Positions 1 to 13,790 are shown, counted from the stretch's first letter. The stretch: 64,000 nt of DNA from Lineus longissimus (GCF_910592395.1 NC_088313.1:19052437-19116436), one strand, 5' to 3'. Notes: a model not told the origin generated them from the sequence alone. Numbers and translations: made by a program.

Positions 1-1799
1 TGCAGGACGTGCTAAAAATACCTAAATCAGAGTCAATGTTTGATTAGTCCAACAAGCAAGACAATTTGATATATTGACAATCTGCTGGGTCTATTTCCTA
101 AATCAATGCTTACCTTGTAATCGAGTGGAATCACCATTAAATGGATATGTTCTTGATTAAGGGGATATTATACTAAAAGGGATCGTGTGTCTGAAGTTCG
201 CATGTGCGTTATTTTTCTACAACTATGGTTCAAAAAATATCCTGGCGATTACGCGCCGATTTAATTAATCTAGCCAAATTCTTAGGCGATCTTTGCAATA
301 ATTCATACCAGTTATTTGCGCGACTTAATTCGGGGCGATATTGGAGCGAATTTTGCTAGGAGGAATATGGCCTACTTAAGACTGGCATTAGCAACATTCT
401 TTATTGGATACTAAGCTCACTTAAAATGAAATGCAATTTCCCCCCAAGGATTATGATATCTGGCAGCATAAGGGGATTTACATGATGAACATTCGCACTC
501 ACAATTCATACACTTCAAATATCACGTGCCAGTAGAGACATACCTTTGTCCACTAAAGCTCCTATTCGACACGTTTTGTAAAAGCGGCCACTCTCACTGC
601 CGGTAGAGGTAAATGTATTGATGAACTTAAAGGGACACCATATTCCACTCATATTTGTACTGGGATTCCTTCTAAGGACAGCAAAGGGAAAAGCAAAGTC
701 CACTCGGTCCGAAATGAGTCACAGAGATTTTTGCACACCCTGTGCAGTCTGGTTTTAAGATCTAAATTTACATGTAGATTCTCATTAAATGTTAGAACTT
801 CTGTATTTGATATGCGTTGCACTCAAAGACGGAGAGTTAACGGTTGTGTGACCAGTGCACAAAACTTCCTTCTCAATGCACCTTTTCTCGCAAGAACTGT
901 CAAAGAATGTATTTCCGCCAAGAAAAAGATACTGGCAAATTCACAGATTCACAGATATTAACGAATAGTCGTCTTATCAACTCCAGATTTTCGTAAAAGA
1001 CAACTTAGCTTTAGTCGAACGAAATCAAAAATGGGACTGCAGCACCGAAAGACTTGAAACCTGAAACATGCGTGGTTGACTGATGTTAAAAGGATTCTTC
1101 CAGCTGATGCGAGATTCCCTGGATGCAGTCCCAGGCCAGATAACGCAAACATAACAAAAGGACCGCAGCGTCTCTCACAATAGGACATTAAACATCACAG
1201 CCTTCCTACGGATATCATATTTTTAGAACCTTGCACTTCTTTAACAATTTTTCTTAAGGGAGATATACTTTGATGGGATATTTTGAGGTACACACGGACT
1301 ATATTTAGCTATCACTCTTGCAGACAGACTAAAGATAGCGTGATGTTGATGAAGGGATAAACGTATCATGTTTTTCAGTAATGTACAAGTTGATTGAGGA
1401 CAGTGGCCAAATACTGATGAAATCTGCTTTGGCCTGTTTTTATCACAAAAACAAGAAATATTATTGTATTTTTGTAAAGAATCACTGGCCGCCTTAATTG
1501 CCAATGGGATATTGATGAGATGTCCATGAGAAGGTAATAACAGTTCATGTTCAATGAGACTGGGGTATATTTATAGCTTAATGTCTGGTCCATGTCGCCC
1601 TCATCAGCAATCACAGAGTCTAACGAGCTAGAAATCAATTGATACAATAGAGTATGAATAGTGCACCGAAGAGAGAATGTTGATTTGATATTAACAGCAC
1701 TGTTTCAGTGAATACATTGGGGAAAAAACAGCCCTTTAGTTAGCTAGTTTTGAGTCTAAATTCTCTCACACGTACTGATTAATCTTATTGACCAATCCA

Positions 1800-1811
1800 G
1801 CTGACGTCAGC
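1800..1811. promoter_or_regulatory. Perfect 12-bp palindrome with CRE core
   Basis: The sequence GCTGACGTCAGC is its own reverse complement and contains TGACGTCA, the full cAMP-response element bound by CREB/ATF bZIP dimers. No recognised gene start is nearby, so a regulatory role is only a possibility. A single 12-bp palindrome can also occur by chance in 64 kb. Confidence 0.2.
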
Positions 1812-3270
1812 ATTATCCGGAGAAATTAATCAATGGATATCATTGGGATATGTAAAAAAATATGATCATCCCGAGTCATTTCAGCACAATTAAAGTTGTA
1901 TTTTGCAGATATCTAAAGAGAGGTAAAGTTAGGTCTTTTTTGGCAAAATGAGCTTGTTTTACGGTATGGCAACGTAGAACATCAGATAAAGCTTTTATCG
2001 TGTTCTGAACCAGACACTCCTTTTAGTGACGACAACAGTGTGACAACAACATACTTTTACCTTTTGCACCTTTGTGTCGATTGATAATGGCCACAACTGC
2101 ACCCATCGTTAGGAATTTAAGCCAAGTAATGTAGTAAAACCATCCTTAATATCCAGTAACAGTTGAAAAATTCAATCAGCAGAATCAATGTTGTACTGAT
2201 AACAAATTCCCAGTTGACATAAAGTTACGTCCACGATATAGAAGTAAAGGATATTACAATGTACCAAATGGATATATCCATAATGCTTCTTTAGGATAGG
2301 ATGAATATCGGTGCTTCTGCTGAAAGTGAATTATCCAATTTGTAAAATGTTAAATCCACATGCACATCGTCCTAACCGAACACCAGCAACAGCTTTAAAT
2401 TAGGTAGAAGGCAAATATTAAAGTTTTCTCTCTGTTAATTAATCCTTGTTGTCCAGAAATGCAAATATCCACTACATGCATGAATTAAAAGCACTTTCAA
2501 AGCATTTTGTTCGCTCAATCTTCTCCAAGGGTATAAAGTTGGCCATACGAACACCTCGATAGTATATCCAAAGACATGTAATGCTTTGAAAAAAAAACGT
2601 GAACAATGTAATAAGTTGTGTTAATCCAAGGCATACGGTGTACATTATAGTTTATCCAGTGATTTAACCGACCAAACATAGCACATAATGTTGGTCCACA
2701 TATCATTTGCTATATTGCTTATAAACCTGAGCAAGTTAAGCCGCTTAGCATTTTACCATTGAGAATGCTGTGTTCAAATTATTTTTTTACCAAAAGTTAG
2801 CTTATCTCGAAAAGCAAGAACCAAATGTCCCATAAGTAGAGTAGGTGCAGATTTTCATGATAATACTTTTGCCATTTTATAAAACTCTGATAGACACATG
2901 CATTCACTGTACTCCATTCCACGGAAATTTATAGCTTCCTTTCTCAAATGAATATTTTTAAGCTTATCAGTAACGCATAAACCTGAACGGCGAAATCGTA
3001 TCCTTCATGTCAAGAAACGAACAAGACTAGTGAGAATTCCTTTCACAGTTTTTATTGATAATTTAGTCCAAAAGTTCACTTCCAAAGTCAACAGAATGCT
3101 CAGAAAACCAATTTCAATTGTCGTATTTAAAATTTCTTCAGAAATCCACAATGGAAACTTTTTTATCTATCATATCATAACGAAGGACTTGTTAAGTTCG
3201 CCAACTCCAAATCTCACTTGGTCTCGCAATTACCACGTTTACAATTGATTACACCAATGAGATCGGTCCC

Positions 3271-3312
3271 TCTGAAAAAAAATTGTTCTCTGAAAAAAAA
3301 TTGTCCTCTGAA
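3271..3312. repeat. Short direct repeat, 18-bp unit
   Basis: The word TCTGAAAAAAAATTGT recurs at 3271 and 3289, followed by a third, broken start (TCTGAACC) at 3307. This is a local slippage-type duplication around an A-rich core, with no sign of function. Confidence 0.6.
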
Positions 3313-6300
3313 CCAATCACTGTCAACGATTTTGAAATTCAAATCTCAATGTCCAATATCACTCCTCAAATTTGTCTCGCCATCTAAGACACAACGATTA
3401 TCACACTAGAGTACGTATCTTCGTATTTCATCGAAAATCAATATGCAATGTAACAACAATGTCCGCGTTCAACAAGCTCCTAGCACCGCTAATCTTACGG
3501 TCCATATCCCGTTGGCTGGTTCGGCGCAATTACCCGTCCGTCTAATCAGCTGCCGACAAACGGAAGAACGGGGAAGAAAACGTCAGAAGATTGTCTGCAA
3601 CATTTGTTGGAACCGACCATTCAATAAAACTTCGGTCAGCTATGTCACCTTGACTTCTTGCACTGTCATATTTGTTGGCAGAAGACCCCGTTCCAGCGGA
3701 GTCAATAAAGAATCAATCTCCAGTCTGAATATATTCAGATCATCGATACATATTTTCTGTCTCGTTCAATGGAAGTGCAAGATTTCAAGAAGATGTTGGC
3801 ATTAACTCATTCCTGTTGCCTATGTGACGGGCTGTAGAAAAATCAGATAATATGCATATTTTCAATTTCAAAGGAATTTACTCTAATAAGGAGGGGGTGC
3901 AGGTACTGGACAACCCTAACCCCTCCTTGATCTGGACTTGAATAATACAGATGGTTCCATTTCAAAATGATGAAAATATCATTTTTTTCAGAATTTTCAC
4001 AAAACGCATGAATTAAATTCGGCGATTTAATGAATGGTAATCAATCTTACATTTAATAATGCCAATGGTTGAGCCACAATCAGAATCAACTGGAACTCAA
4101 AATGTGGTTCCAGTATACATGTATCATGATTGATTGGGCAATGTCACCTGGGACACATTCAGCCTAGGATCAATACCTGACCTTGTCGGGCGAGAAATTT
4201 GATATAATAATGTTAGACTTACACTGTTTTTGCTCGGCTAAGGGTTCCGTTACATTCCAAGCTGTCCCTAATAGATACCCTGGCTAAATTTATCGATACA
4301 TATTGTAACACAAAACAGACCTTCAAAAGATAATATGGATCCTTGAATCGGTGATTGAATTTCACAGGACATCAATTGTGACGGAAATAAACAATGTCAC
4401 CTTGAGATCTTGGAGTCAGGTGAAAAACTGACCAAATACGGTAACAGATCGATATTGAACAAACAAATCACTATACACATGGGAGACATGAAAAAATTTC
4501 TGTATCAAGGTGATATAAACGTTTCATGAAAAAACATGCCCATAGATTCGGAATAACACTTTCATTTCTAAATGAAATCTTCTCAACTTGATTGGTTATG
4601 TGTCAAGTATATGGCAAATGTAGTGGAGTGAGTGGCATTGAGTAACATTCGAGTGAAAATTCAAGGTAAGCAAATTTAGAAGTGGTGCGACTGTAAATGC
4701 TACATAGATTTCCGCGCTGATTATTGGTCTCATGACTTATTTCGTGATGCGTGCTCTCAAAACTAAATCGTTATAATGTTTGACAAAAAATCTCATATTG
4801 CGCCTTATATGAAGAGAAGCACAAAGTCTAAATCAATGATAGCGGCTGACAGTTCCAAATGATCTGATGAAGCACGGAGGTGCAAAATATGAAATTGTGT
4901 ATAAAACCTTTACCCAGGAGAGCGTTTTAGCAGTCTGGAGAACTAAATAAGGTAATGAAGCCATTTAAATGAACAATTTATCCACTGCCAATTCATCCCA
5001 GCAACGGAAGGTGCCATCATTCAAAACTTAGGTAAATATGACGAGCACAGCCACTGAGACAGTGGTTGTTGGTTCGCAAAAGAAATGACTGTTATCGACT
5101 GTTCAATCGATGTGCATGTCTCAGAACAAAATATCTCAAGACGAATTAGGTACACCCAGTGGGAAGCTAGTGTCTGACGAGGTCCCTAATGAGAGATATT
5201 CGTATACGCTACTTTCACAAATTGTCTTTTCATCAGTAATGACTGGCCAGAGGAGCAACTCAAAGAAGATGATTATAGGTTCGGTGTGAATGATTGAGAG
5301 GTGATAATTGGGGCGATGGGATTGCTAGGGATCAAAGCCCGGGTACCCGGTTTGGAAACAGGAGAGGAAAGCAACCCTGGGGAAAATTGTGGTAAGGGAT
5401 TAGATGTCTTGATAGAAGGCTAAAAGAGGATCAGAATGACTTAACTACTATGGAATGGAATATCATGTTGTCATTTCTGATTGTCGTGACCAAATGGCGG
5501 AAGAGCCAAAACAATACAGACCCCTAAATTATCTCACCTTCATATCTTTGAGATGGAAACTATTTACACTTGAACTAGGAGGAATGCATTTTGTACTGAA
5601 TCAAACACCCCTCACTGTGCATATTAATCGCTTGAATATGATACTTTGACCCATTCAAACACCTTTCGAAATGCATCTTCGGTCAAGTGATAAAGTAGAT
5701 GCCGCTACTTCTGGAAAAGGGAAAAAACTCAAGGAAGATGTTTAAAAGCCAAAAAGGTGCATTCATCTCGAGATAGACTGAAACAGCAAGCTTTTTAGAT
5801 AAACTTAATGCTTCTGGCCATCACTGATCAACATGAATTGATAAGACTCCGAAATAAGCCAAGATGTGCGGCTATTGAGGGGTATACATAATGAAATTGT
5901 TACTACATGTTGTTATGACATCTATCCTATGACAAAGACCTTATCAAGAAAGCAGATTGCAACCGGTACGACGATGCCCAAGTTCCCCAAGGATGCAGCC
6001 ATGCCATCTGTATTTATGATAGTGAACTTAACATTGATTTATGTATCCCATGCCTGATCCGATCGCCATCTTGCGAAAATCTGTCTCAAATTCACATGGG
6101 AGAAAAAGTGTTAAAATCAAAAAGTGAAAATCATATACCAGACCCAAGATTATTAAAGGATCTTTAGGTTTAACACCATTAAAATTTTATTTCAGACTAT
6201 CTATCATTGGATTTCCGTTGTCGAGCATGCAATCCAGCTCTGTGATATTTTTCACAAGGTTAGCCTATATTATGAAAAAAAATGTGATAAAATACAACTC

Positions 6301-6766
6301 CAAAGCAGCATATTAAATTAAGATCGCCAACTGCTGCTTCTCAGTTAATCTCATAATAATTGAAATTATTATCCATCTTGACTGATGGCAATTTGATCCT
6401 TTTTATCAGGATGATCAGTCATGCCTAGTCTTGAACTTTGAGCCTATACTCTTAAATCCAACTTTTCTTTGCAATGACACACGAGTAAATGTAGCCTTCA
6501 GAAGCCATTTTCAGTAGACTCACACTTCTTGTCAGAATTTATGTCAGCGCCGTAGCATTTCATTACACCATGATTCAACTTTAATAGTCAAAACCTTGGG
6601 AAAACTTCTCTTCGATGGCCATATTCATATTACATTGCCCTTTGTTCTATTCTGGAATGATCTGTGAATTTGACTCTCGGGACACTGTCGGAACATATTT
6701 TCATGAAAAGATGCTATCATCTTATAAATTTATCATGCAAGTGATGCACACATGAAACCAACTCAC

Positions 6767-6953
6767 CTTTGTGGAATATATAACGATCTAAGAGCCTCAT
6801 CACGTAGCCACAGACGGCTCCCATCTTGGTCCTCCTACCGCGCCGGTGATGATGATGGTGCTTGTGGTAGGATCGGTTCTTTCCGACGGGCCTCTTCTCG
6901 GCAGCCGGGATACTTGCAGTAACACGTGTGAACTGTAACGCAGCCAGGATGCT
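6767..6953 (-). CDS. Candidate exon, His/Arg-rich or MG-start (unrecognised)
   Basis: On the minus strand a GC-richer block is bounded by an acceptor-like TTTTAACAG (exon from 6953) and a strong donor AAAG|GTGAGTTGG (exon to 6767). The only frame open across it reads through a run of five histidines flanked by basic residues (HKHHHHHRRGRR). There are two readings. It may be an internal coding exon carrying a basic His-rich linker. Or it may be a first coding exon that starts at 6824, where an ATG has a strong Kozak context (ACCAAGATGG). That start gives MGAVCGYVMRLLDRYIFHK, 19 codons plus one base before the donor. In the second case the N-terminal Gly2 and Cys5 would fit N-myristoylation plus palmitoylation. 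I do not recognise the protein and found no partner exon, so a chance exon remains possible. Confidence 0.35.
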
Positions 6954-9900
6954 CTGTTAAAACGTCCCTTGATAAGAGGAAAGTCCACAAAACAACATTG
7001 GTTTATTTGCGGCGAAGCAGCACATCTACGAGTCACAATTTGTGCGTTGCTTTAGTGGTCCCTTGATTTGATTATTTGACAAGACAAGTGCGCAGTGAAC
7101 TTTATCTTTAACACCCGCCACCTAAACACACAGACTAGGCAATGAATGATAACCAGGCAATGTCATTTCCAATAAGCACATGATAAATATAATGCCTGAT
7201 GATAGCAAAGCCTGAACAATCAAATTTGTTACGTCGTTTAATGATGTCACTGGACAGTGTACCACTGCGTTGCATCCGTAGTGTAATGAAGAGCACACAG
7301 AGCATTGTCTCTACGAGTTCGTCAACTCAATTCTTCGTGCATTCTTCGAGTGACATTACACTCTAACAGAAGCGGAAATAGTCCATCCTAGAAATCCACA
7401 ATTATTTTAGATAGGCTGACCAAATCACCATGCCAATACTAATATTACTATGTGTTCCAAAATAAATGCTAGCAATGACTGTCTCTTAGAAAATCAGCAT
7501 AAAACATCTTTAGCTATAAGCTGGCCACACGAGACATTGTATATACGTTAGTCAGACATTTAGCTTAGTTCTACACACACTGCAACACCCAACACTTCAC
7601 TGAGCCAAACACTGGCAATTCCATATCATAAAACATTCGTTGACAGCAAAAAATTATCGACAATGCTTGCTAAGACCCCTCACAATTTATCTGTTATTAA
7701 ACTGTCAAACTGTCATGCTTTCAAAGTCAAATTCTTCAGAAAGGATTAAAGTTTGTAATCATTTTTCCATTTGCTATGTCACGAGGTTTAATTTGATTGT
7801 GCTTTGTGCATTGTCACATGATATAACCACTGCATACTAAAGCTATGGTGATGAGAGCCCTACCTGTACCAGTTCCAAGTCCTCTCCATCGGGTGAATCC
7901 TAAACTGAGCAAGCTATCCTCGGTTTTTGTCTGAACCACAATATATCATTTGCAGTTATCCTCTATGAATTATGAACAAACCCGAAGTTTTGTTATAAAA
8001 TTATAGGCTAATATAACGAGTTGATACTTGGCGAAACTCAACGTGAATGTGAACAAGTCTTCATGCTACGGGATGTTGACATTTCAAGGACTGGTAGACA
8101 AGATTAATAAAACTTTGAGATGAAGCACTGAAATCTCCAGGCTTCTTAACCACCGAATCAAACATACAGGCAATGTGTTTCAATATCCGATAGTGTTAAC
8201 TTCCAAATCAAACTATGCTGAATCCAAAACAGATCACTGATTTAAATCCATTGAAAGAAGTCCCACGATTAGGGCAGCATAAATGTTATTACTGGAGAAG
8301 ACCCAAAAACAACTCCATTAGTGACAAAATGGATAACAAAATCCTCTAACTCAATGTTTTGATAACTAAGTCCTCTAACAAAATGTTTTATTTTTGGATT
8401 CATTTTTTGTCCATGTTCTCAATAATTTCGTTTTGAAGCATTTAGTGTAGAAGCTTTAATGTCAGGAATCACATTCCAGGTCAGAAGGCACTAGCTAATC
8501 CAACGAATCCAGAGTTGTCAAGATTGTGTTGTCCAGACCTGTCTTTAGCCTACAGCCACAACAATAGGCTAGTCACGTCCTCTAAAACATTATTCCTTCG
8601 GTTGCTCATAAGTCTCCTCATTTCCTACTACATTTAGATGGTAATGTCCCATGTTATCCAGCAAACATAGACCATTTAGAACTATCCATGAACTATCCAT
8701 GAAAAAAATCATCAATTTGGCGAAATTAGCGTTTACGGCGAATCTCCAACTGCAGAGGTTTAATTAGATTGTGCTTTTCACTTGTGATGCAATACAGGCA
8801 AACTATTATGCCCTAGTGACAGAATTGCTGTAAACTGTCTCGGATTCGTAACGGTGGGAACATGTTATTTTGTCAGTAACAAGAGTGTTAAGTGCAAGAG
8901 ATTATGAAATATGGTATCCTGAGACTAACTTAATCTGTCGCTTCAAAGAACTCACACAGCTAACAGACAGTTGACAATAATTATGCCAAATTGCCACTTA
9001 ATAAAGGAAGCTGAGGGACCCTCTATATTCACCAACATAAGGTCAATTGTCATAGGAATTAACAAGCTATGCACACGCGGGATCTGGAAGTTTTCCAGAT
9101 ATTCTGACACCAGTGTCTATTGAACGACCTTAAACAATCTCCTGGTTTACCGACGAAATCGGCGACCGCGCTTTCCATCACAAGTATCATGATGTCTCAT
9201 GGCTTCGTCGCAGCGATAGAAGCCGCTTATTTGCGGAGTGCTTAGGAAGGAACAACCAAGGCAAAAACCTAGCCTAGGATGGTGCCGGTAAAACCTATTA
9301 AGTCAGATAATATCGATAATACAAAATAGATTAACAGAAATATCCGAGTAGCTTATCGTCTTAAAGCAATGGATGTCTACTTAAAGCGAGAATATTAATT
9401 GTCCTTTTACTTTCATAGCCATTAAACATCTTTCTGTATCTATTATCATACATTGTTAATTCAAGAATAAGGTCTTGTACTCCTGGCCTTGCAATGGGTC
9501 CTTAATTGAATGGAACTTCTTGCAAACACTTCGCAGTCACAATAATCACACTCTTCATGTCATTGTTAGCACACTTTTTGATGACACGTAGCATTTGCCC
9601 TCCCAGCTACACCACTACACTGGATCTGTCCAAGACTTATGCTATGGTCTCACTGGCATATTTCAGCGTTTCGAGTACGCACTAACCAATACACGAAATT
9701 ACATTTGCGGAAACAACAAGGGTACATTGGCTATCATCAGCATAAAACTCCCATTTCACCACGACAATGCATTATACATTCTGACCACTTCATCAAAAGT
9801 ATATCTTACTCAAGGAATACCATCCTGGGCTCTCATTTCCGCTTGTCTAGGGAATTGTAGCTTTTGATACTAGTATTGGCAGAGTGTTTTAGGGTGTTAT

Positions 9901-10555
9901 CAAGGACCAAATGCTTCAGTCAGCGGTTCAAGTTACAATCACGAGAGCATATCAAGTTTAAGTAGAAGCCAACAGGTGCAGTAGTGAATATAATCCATAC
10001 AACACTCTTTTGAGGACTTTGAATACCTTTTTCTAATGGCCTCTGGTCCTTTCGCCAGGGCAATGCAGTTGACATTACCAGCCCCTGTTTATTATTACTG
10101 ACGACCACAACTGCACATCTGGCGTGAGAGTGTCCATGCCACCTCATGGCAAGAGTTGCTAATTAGTCGTTTGTGGAACCGGGTAGCCCCAGCGGTCACA
10201 TCAAGCCCGATGTATTACTTGTCATTTTGTAATCTGTTGATTCACACACTTGCAACATCATCCCCCGATACCTTTCAGGCCTTTCTATTTGAACTTTTTT
10301 ATCTGATAACGAATCCCCAGGGTCACATCACTGCAACTTGATCGGCTGGCGATCACTGCAGTAATGACCGACCATGTCTTAGCACATGCTACATTGTTCT
10401 TTCGACCAAATTACAACATAGGCTACCTGGTGGTATCCAAAGTCTGTAGGCTGCAGTGCCTTCCAAGCATGGCTCAAATGCAAGATCTCGATAAAATGCT
10501 GGGGGTAACCTCATCTCGAGGCACACTCCGACATCCGACATCCCTACTGTGATCT
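6954..10555. other. No supportable gene
   Basis: AT-rich unique sequence. The overlapping frames near 9595-9867 (plus, up to 90 codons) match no known motif and are not bounded by good splice sites. I see no array, hairpin or transposon end. Confidence 0.5.
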
Positions 10556-10745
10556 ATAACGTTTTACACTAGGACCACTCTATGGAGGGCAACCTTGGAA
10601 CTGACAAATACTGTCCCTAGGGAGGTGTGCTGAATACATACCAAGAATCAACCCATGTTAGATCAAAGTACTGTCTTCTTAGGGGAGGTGTCCTACAAAG
10701 AGAGGTGTCCCCTCATAGAGGTTCACTGTACCTTTTTTTGTAATA
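10556..10745. repeat. Probable dispersed repeat fragment (GAGGTGTCC words)
   Basis: The segment has internally repeated words around GGAGGTGT (10621, 10683) and GAGAGGTGTCCCCTCATAGAGG, ending in GGTTCACTGTA. The last word recurs about 290 bp downstream near 11013. From memory, GAGGTGTCC/TTCACTGTA strings are common in interspersed repeats of aquatic invertebrates, but I cannot name the family. It abuts the low-complexity tract that follows. Confidence 0.4.
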
Positions 10746-10769
10746 TATATTTTTATTTCCCTAGTACTT

Positions 10770-10880
10770 TCTTTTTTACATTTTACATTTTACATTTTAC
10801 ATTTTTCTTTTTTTCTATATTTACATTTCATGATTTCATGAGAAAAAAAACAACAAAAAACAACAAAAAAAACAACCTTT
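10770..10880. repeat. Simple repeats: (TTTTACA)n then A-rich tract
   Basis: Four tandem copies of the 7-mer ACATTTT lie near 10779-10806, followed by a T-rich stretch and an A/C tract (AAAACAACAAAA type) at about 10843-10877. This pattern often marks the tail of an adjacent interspersed repeat. Confidence 0.7.
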
Positions 10881-13543
10881 TAGTGGAGGCGGAGTATGGA
10901 AAGGGTAAAATGATTATTAGTATTCTTTAAAGTCCTTAATTATACATAGGGAAAGTTTTGAAATATAAAAGTGCACTATTGGTGCATGTGCAGAGGTGCA
11001 GGTGCATGAACGGTTCACTGTAACTTGATTTAAGGGATGGAAACATCATCTTACTTCGATTCGCCTAATTGTGACGCTGCTCCAAGTGATACCAATTACA
11101 TTTTTCTTCATATCACCACTTAAAGATCAATGACATGAGCGATAGGGTTAACCTAACAGATTTCCAATACCCATATTAGTTCAGCAATACAATATCCATT
11201 CACTAAATTTCTATCAATATTGCAAAAATTCCAATGCCCAGGTTTCAGGAAGTCTAAGTTTATATATTGATTTGTGTTCTTTAACTGCTGCAACTATTTT
11301 AAATCATAATTCAATGCAGTTAGTATAACATAGACTTTTATTTTGAAAATCTCATAATCTCATATTCCACATGCGTTTTTTTGGAATTATTGCCCAGGGT
11401 TTATTTTAGATCTGTAAATTGAGTCATCCGATAATTAAATGTACAGTAAACGGAAGAGCAAATACATGTAAGTATTGAAGGTTTTTCACTCTAAAAGATT
11501 ACTGCACCGCATTCAATGAAGAAGGGAGAACAAGCATGGGCTGTGTTTATCAAATTGAAACACATCACAATGATGTAAACACAATGCATATCAATGCATT
11601 CTCTATTGGAGAAACCAAGTGATAATTCCGATAACGTTTATAGTGAAGGGGCATTCAATGTGGGAACGGTGTCATATGTTCCTCGAATCTCCCACGGCTT
11701 CTTATATGCTCATCAACTGGCCTTCTAGACATCATCAATGGCATTCTCTAATCCTACAGCTTTTAATTAATCCAGACAGTGTTCTAATTAAAAAAGGCTT
11801 ATTAGTGGCCGTGCCATTTACTTGATCTCAGCTGGATAGGAACATCAATTTCTTGGTTGTCAGTCTTGCACTTTGCACTTTGCACTTAAATGACGATTCA
11901 GACGTCCAAGCTGAGGATCAAAGAGATGTTATTATTACTTCCCGAATCGGCGACAACCTGCAGAATAGAGATCCTCACTTTACTGCATGATTACTAATAT
12001 CATAAACCGTTTTGTTGCCATGCAGCAAGGTCATTCATGCTATAAAATCATTTGACCACAATCATCATGGGTTGTTTCATCAAGCTCTAGTCCATAAAAT
12101 GCAATCAACAGGCCATCAAGGGAATATAGTAATTATTAAATGCTTTATAGATTGGTCAGGTGTGATATTGAGATTTGCCTTGGTTACTACATGTAGGCTA
12201 CTACATACAGGCCGTAGTGACCGAGTAATGACCTTGACTGTGGCACAAGAGGGCGGAACATGGAATCTATTTGGCATGAACTCATTGAAACATAAAGCTT
12301 AAAGTAAGAGTCAAATGAGATAATGCACACTTTCATGTAAATTTCTGCAGCACCTTCTGCACAGAAAACTCTGTACACTACATTAGTGCTGCCAAACTAT
12401 TTACCTAAGACACTCTTCCTTAAAATCTCCTGTTCAATATCTGGCAAAAAGCTCTGTAGTTGTAGGCATATGCTATTATATGCTATAATATGTCACAATT
12501 TGTTTGTCGGAAGATATACAGCCTACTCCAAGATCGCTAGTCAAAACTTTTAAGTGATGCGCCAAGGTAACATATGATATCTTTTCGCGTCAACCTTAAC
12601 CTTTTCTTAATTTTCTATGCATTCTGAAACACCATTTTATTCTAGGAAATTGTTGTTAAAATTATGGTTTTTCATTTTGATTTATCATCATAGTTAATTA
12701 TGGTAATTAGCACTCATCAATCAAGCGAACACGTCGTAAACAATGCTGATGACTTCTTTAAGTTAAGTGCTTCCCCTTCATACGATTTTATAGATCCTGA
12801 TCACCGGAAACTACACATAACTATTTTGAGCAATACCGAGTAACAATGCTGTTGTGGGAGGACAGTTTTTTTGGGGAAACTTGGTTCCACAGAGAATTAG
12901 GAAATTTCCTCTCTTTCCATCTTAATCTTACCGATCCCATGAGGATGTGAACTTACTATTATTATAAGGTGCAAGTGGCCAAGAATCAAAAGCCATTCTG
13001 ACACACCCTTGGCAGCCATGATAACCGGTGTGCATAGCCTGGAAATCTATCAGTGCCAACAAAAAAGTCACAACAGCACAGGCAAAGTTATCAAAGGACT
13101 TCATTTGAGCATTCAACTCCAAAATCATTCAGCAAACATATCGACCCAATCCACTTGAAGAGTCATTCATAAAAAACGTGTTAGATATTGATGTGTGATG
13201 CTATTTCAGTTTCAGCTGCTGATGCACTTAAAAGTCATGACGCTTTCACTGTCATCATGACCTGGATCGATTTAAAACTGTTCATCTTGTACAACTCTTC
13301 AACATAGTGCAGGAAAGAGCATCCCAGTCATACATGTACCAATATCCTGTCAGTATTGGCGTGCTATTTTTAAGAAAATCACACATTTCAAACGAAATTG
13401 CCAGGGTTATTACTCTCATATCCCTTTTAAATGGATTTGTATTTGTGTAGCTCAGTCTCAAAGGAAGCACGCTGTAAATTCAGTCCTCCCTCGAGATTTA
13501 GTCCTTGCCTACTATTCAAAGATTGTTCAGGGGTACATGATTA
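10881..13543. other. No supportable gene
   Basis: AT-rich sequence with only short frames. A three-fold TTTGCAC slippage repeat lies at 11867-11887. No splice-bounded exon could be supported. Confidence 0.5.
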
Positions 13544-13790
13544 ACAATAGAATGATCATACAATAGAATGATCATACAATAGAATGATCATACAATAGAA
13601 TGATCATACAATAGAATGATCATACAATAGAATGATCATATAGAATGATCATACAACAGAATGATCATACAATAGAATGATCATACAATAGAATGATCAT
13701 ACAATAGAATGATCATACAATAGAATGATCATACAATAGAATGATCATACAATAGAATGATCATACAATAGAATGATCATACAATAGAAT
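13544..13790. repeat. 16-bp minisatellite, about 15.6 copies
   Basis: Tandem array of ACAATAGAATGATCAT, each unit ending in the palindrome ATGATCAT. There are 15 units plus a partial ACAATAGAAT. The only departures are one unit lacking 3 bp (around 13636) and one with ACAACAG in place of ACAATAG (around 13654). Such uniformity implies recent expansion or continuing homogenisation. It has no coding potential. Confidence 0.97.

Larger units (their letters stand above)
1..6766. other. Gene-poor AT-rich stretch
   Basis: No open frame here has convincing coding character, and no splice-bounded exon could be supported. The longest ATG frame (3443-3805, 120 codons, plus) has no recognisable motif and competing open frames. 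A short frame opening with a good Kozak context (CAAATGG, near 5493) runs only about 51 codons and is unrecognised. Small features inside are a CRE-like palindrome at 1800 and an 18-bp direct repeat at 3271. If the candidate exon at 6767-6953 is real, this stretch would contain its downstream introns and exons, but I could not find them. Confidence 0.5.

Noticed and set aside
3443-3805. 120-codon ATG frame on the plus strand
   Set aside because: No known motif, no splice sites at its edges, and the minus strand is also partly open. Length alone is within chance for 64 kb.
13544-13790. Could be taken for a CRISPR array because of regular repeats
   Set aside because: The 16-bp units are contiguous with no unique spacers, and the context is eukaryotic.
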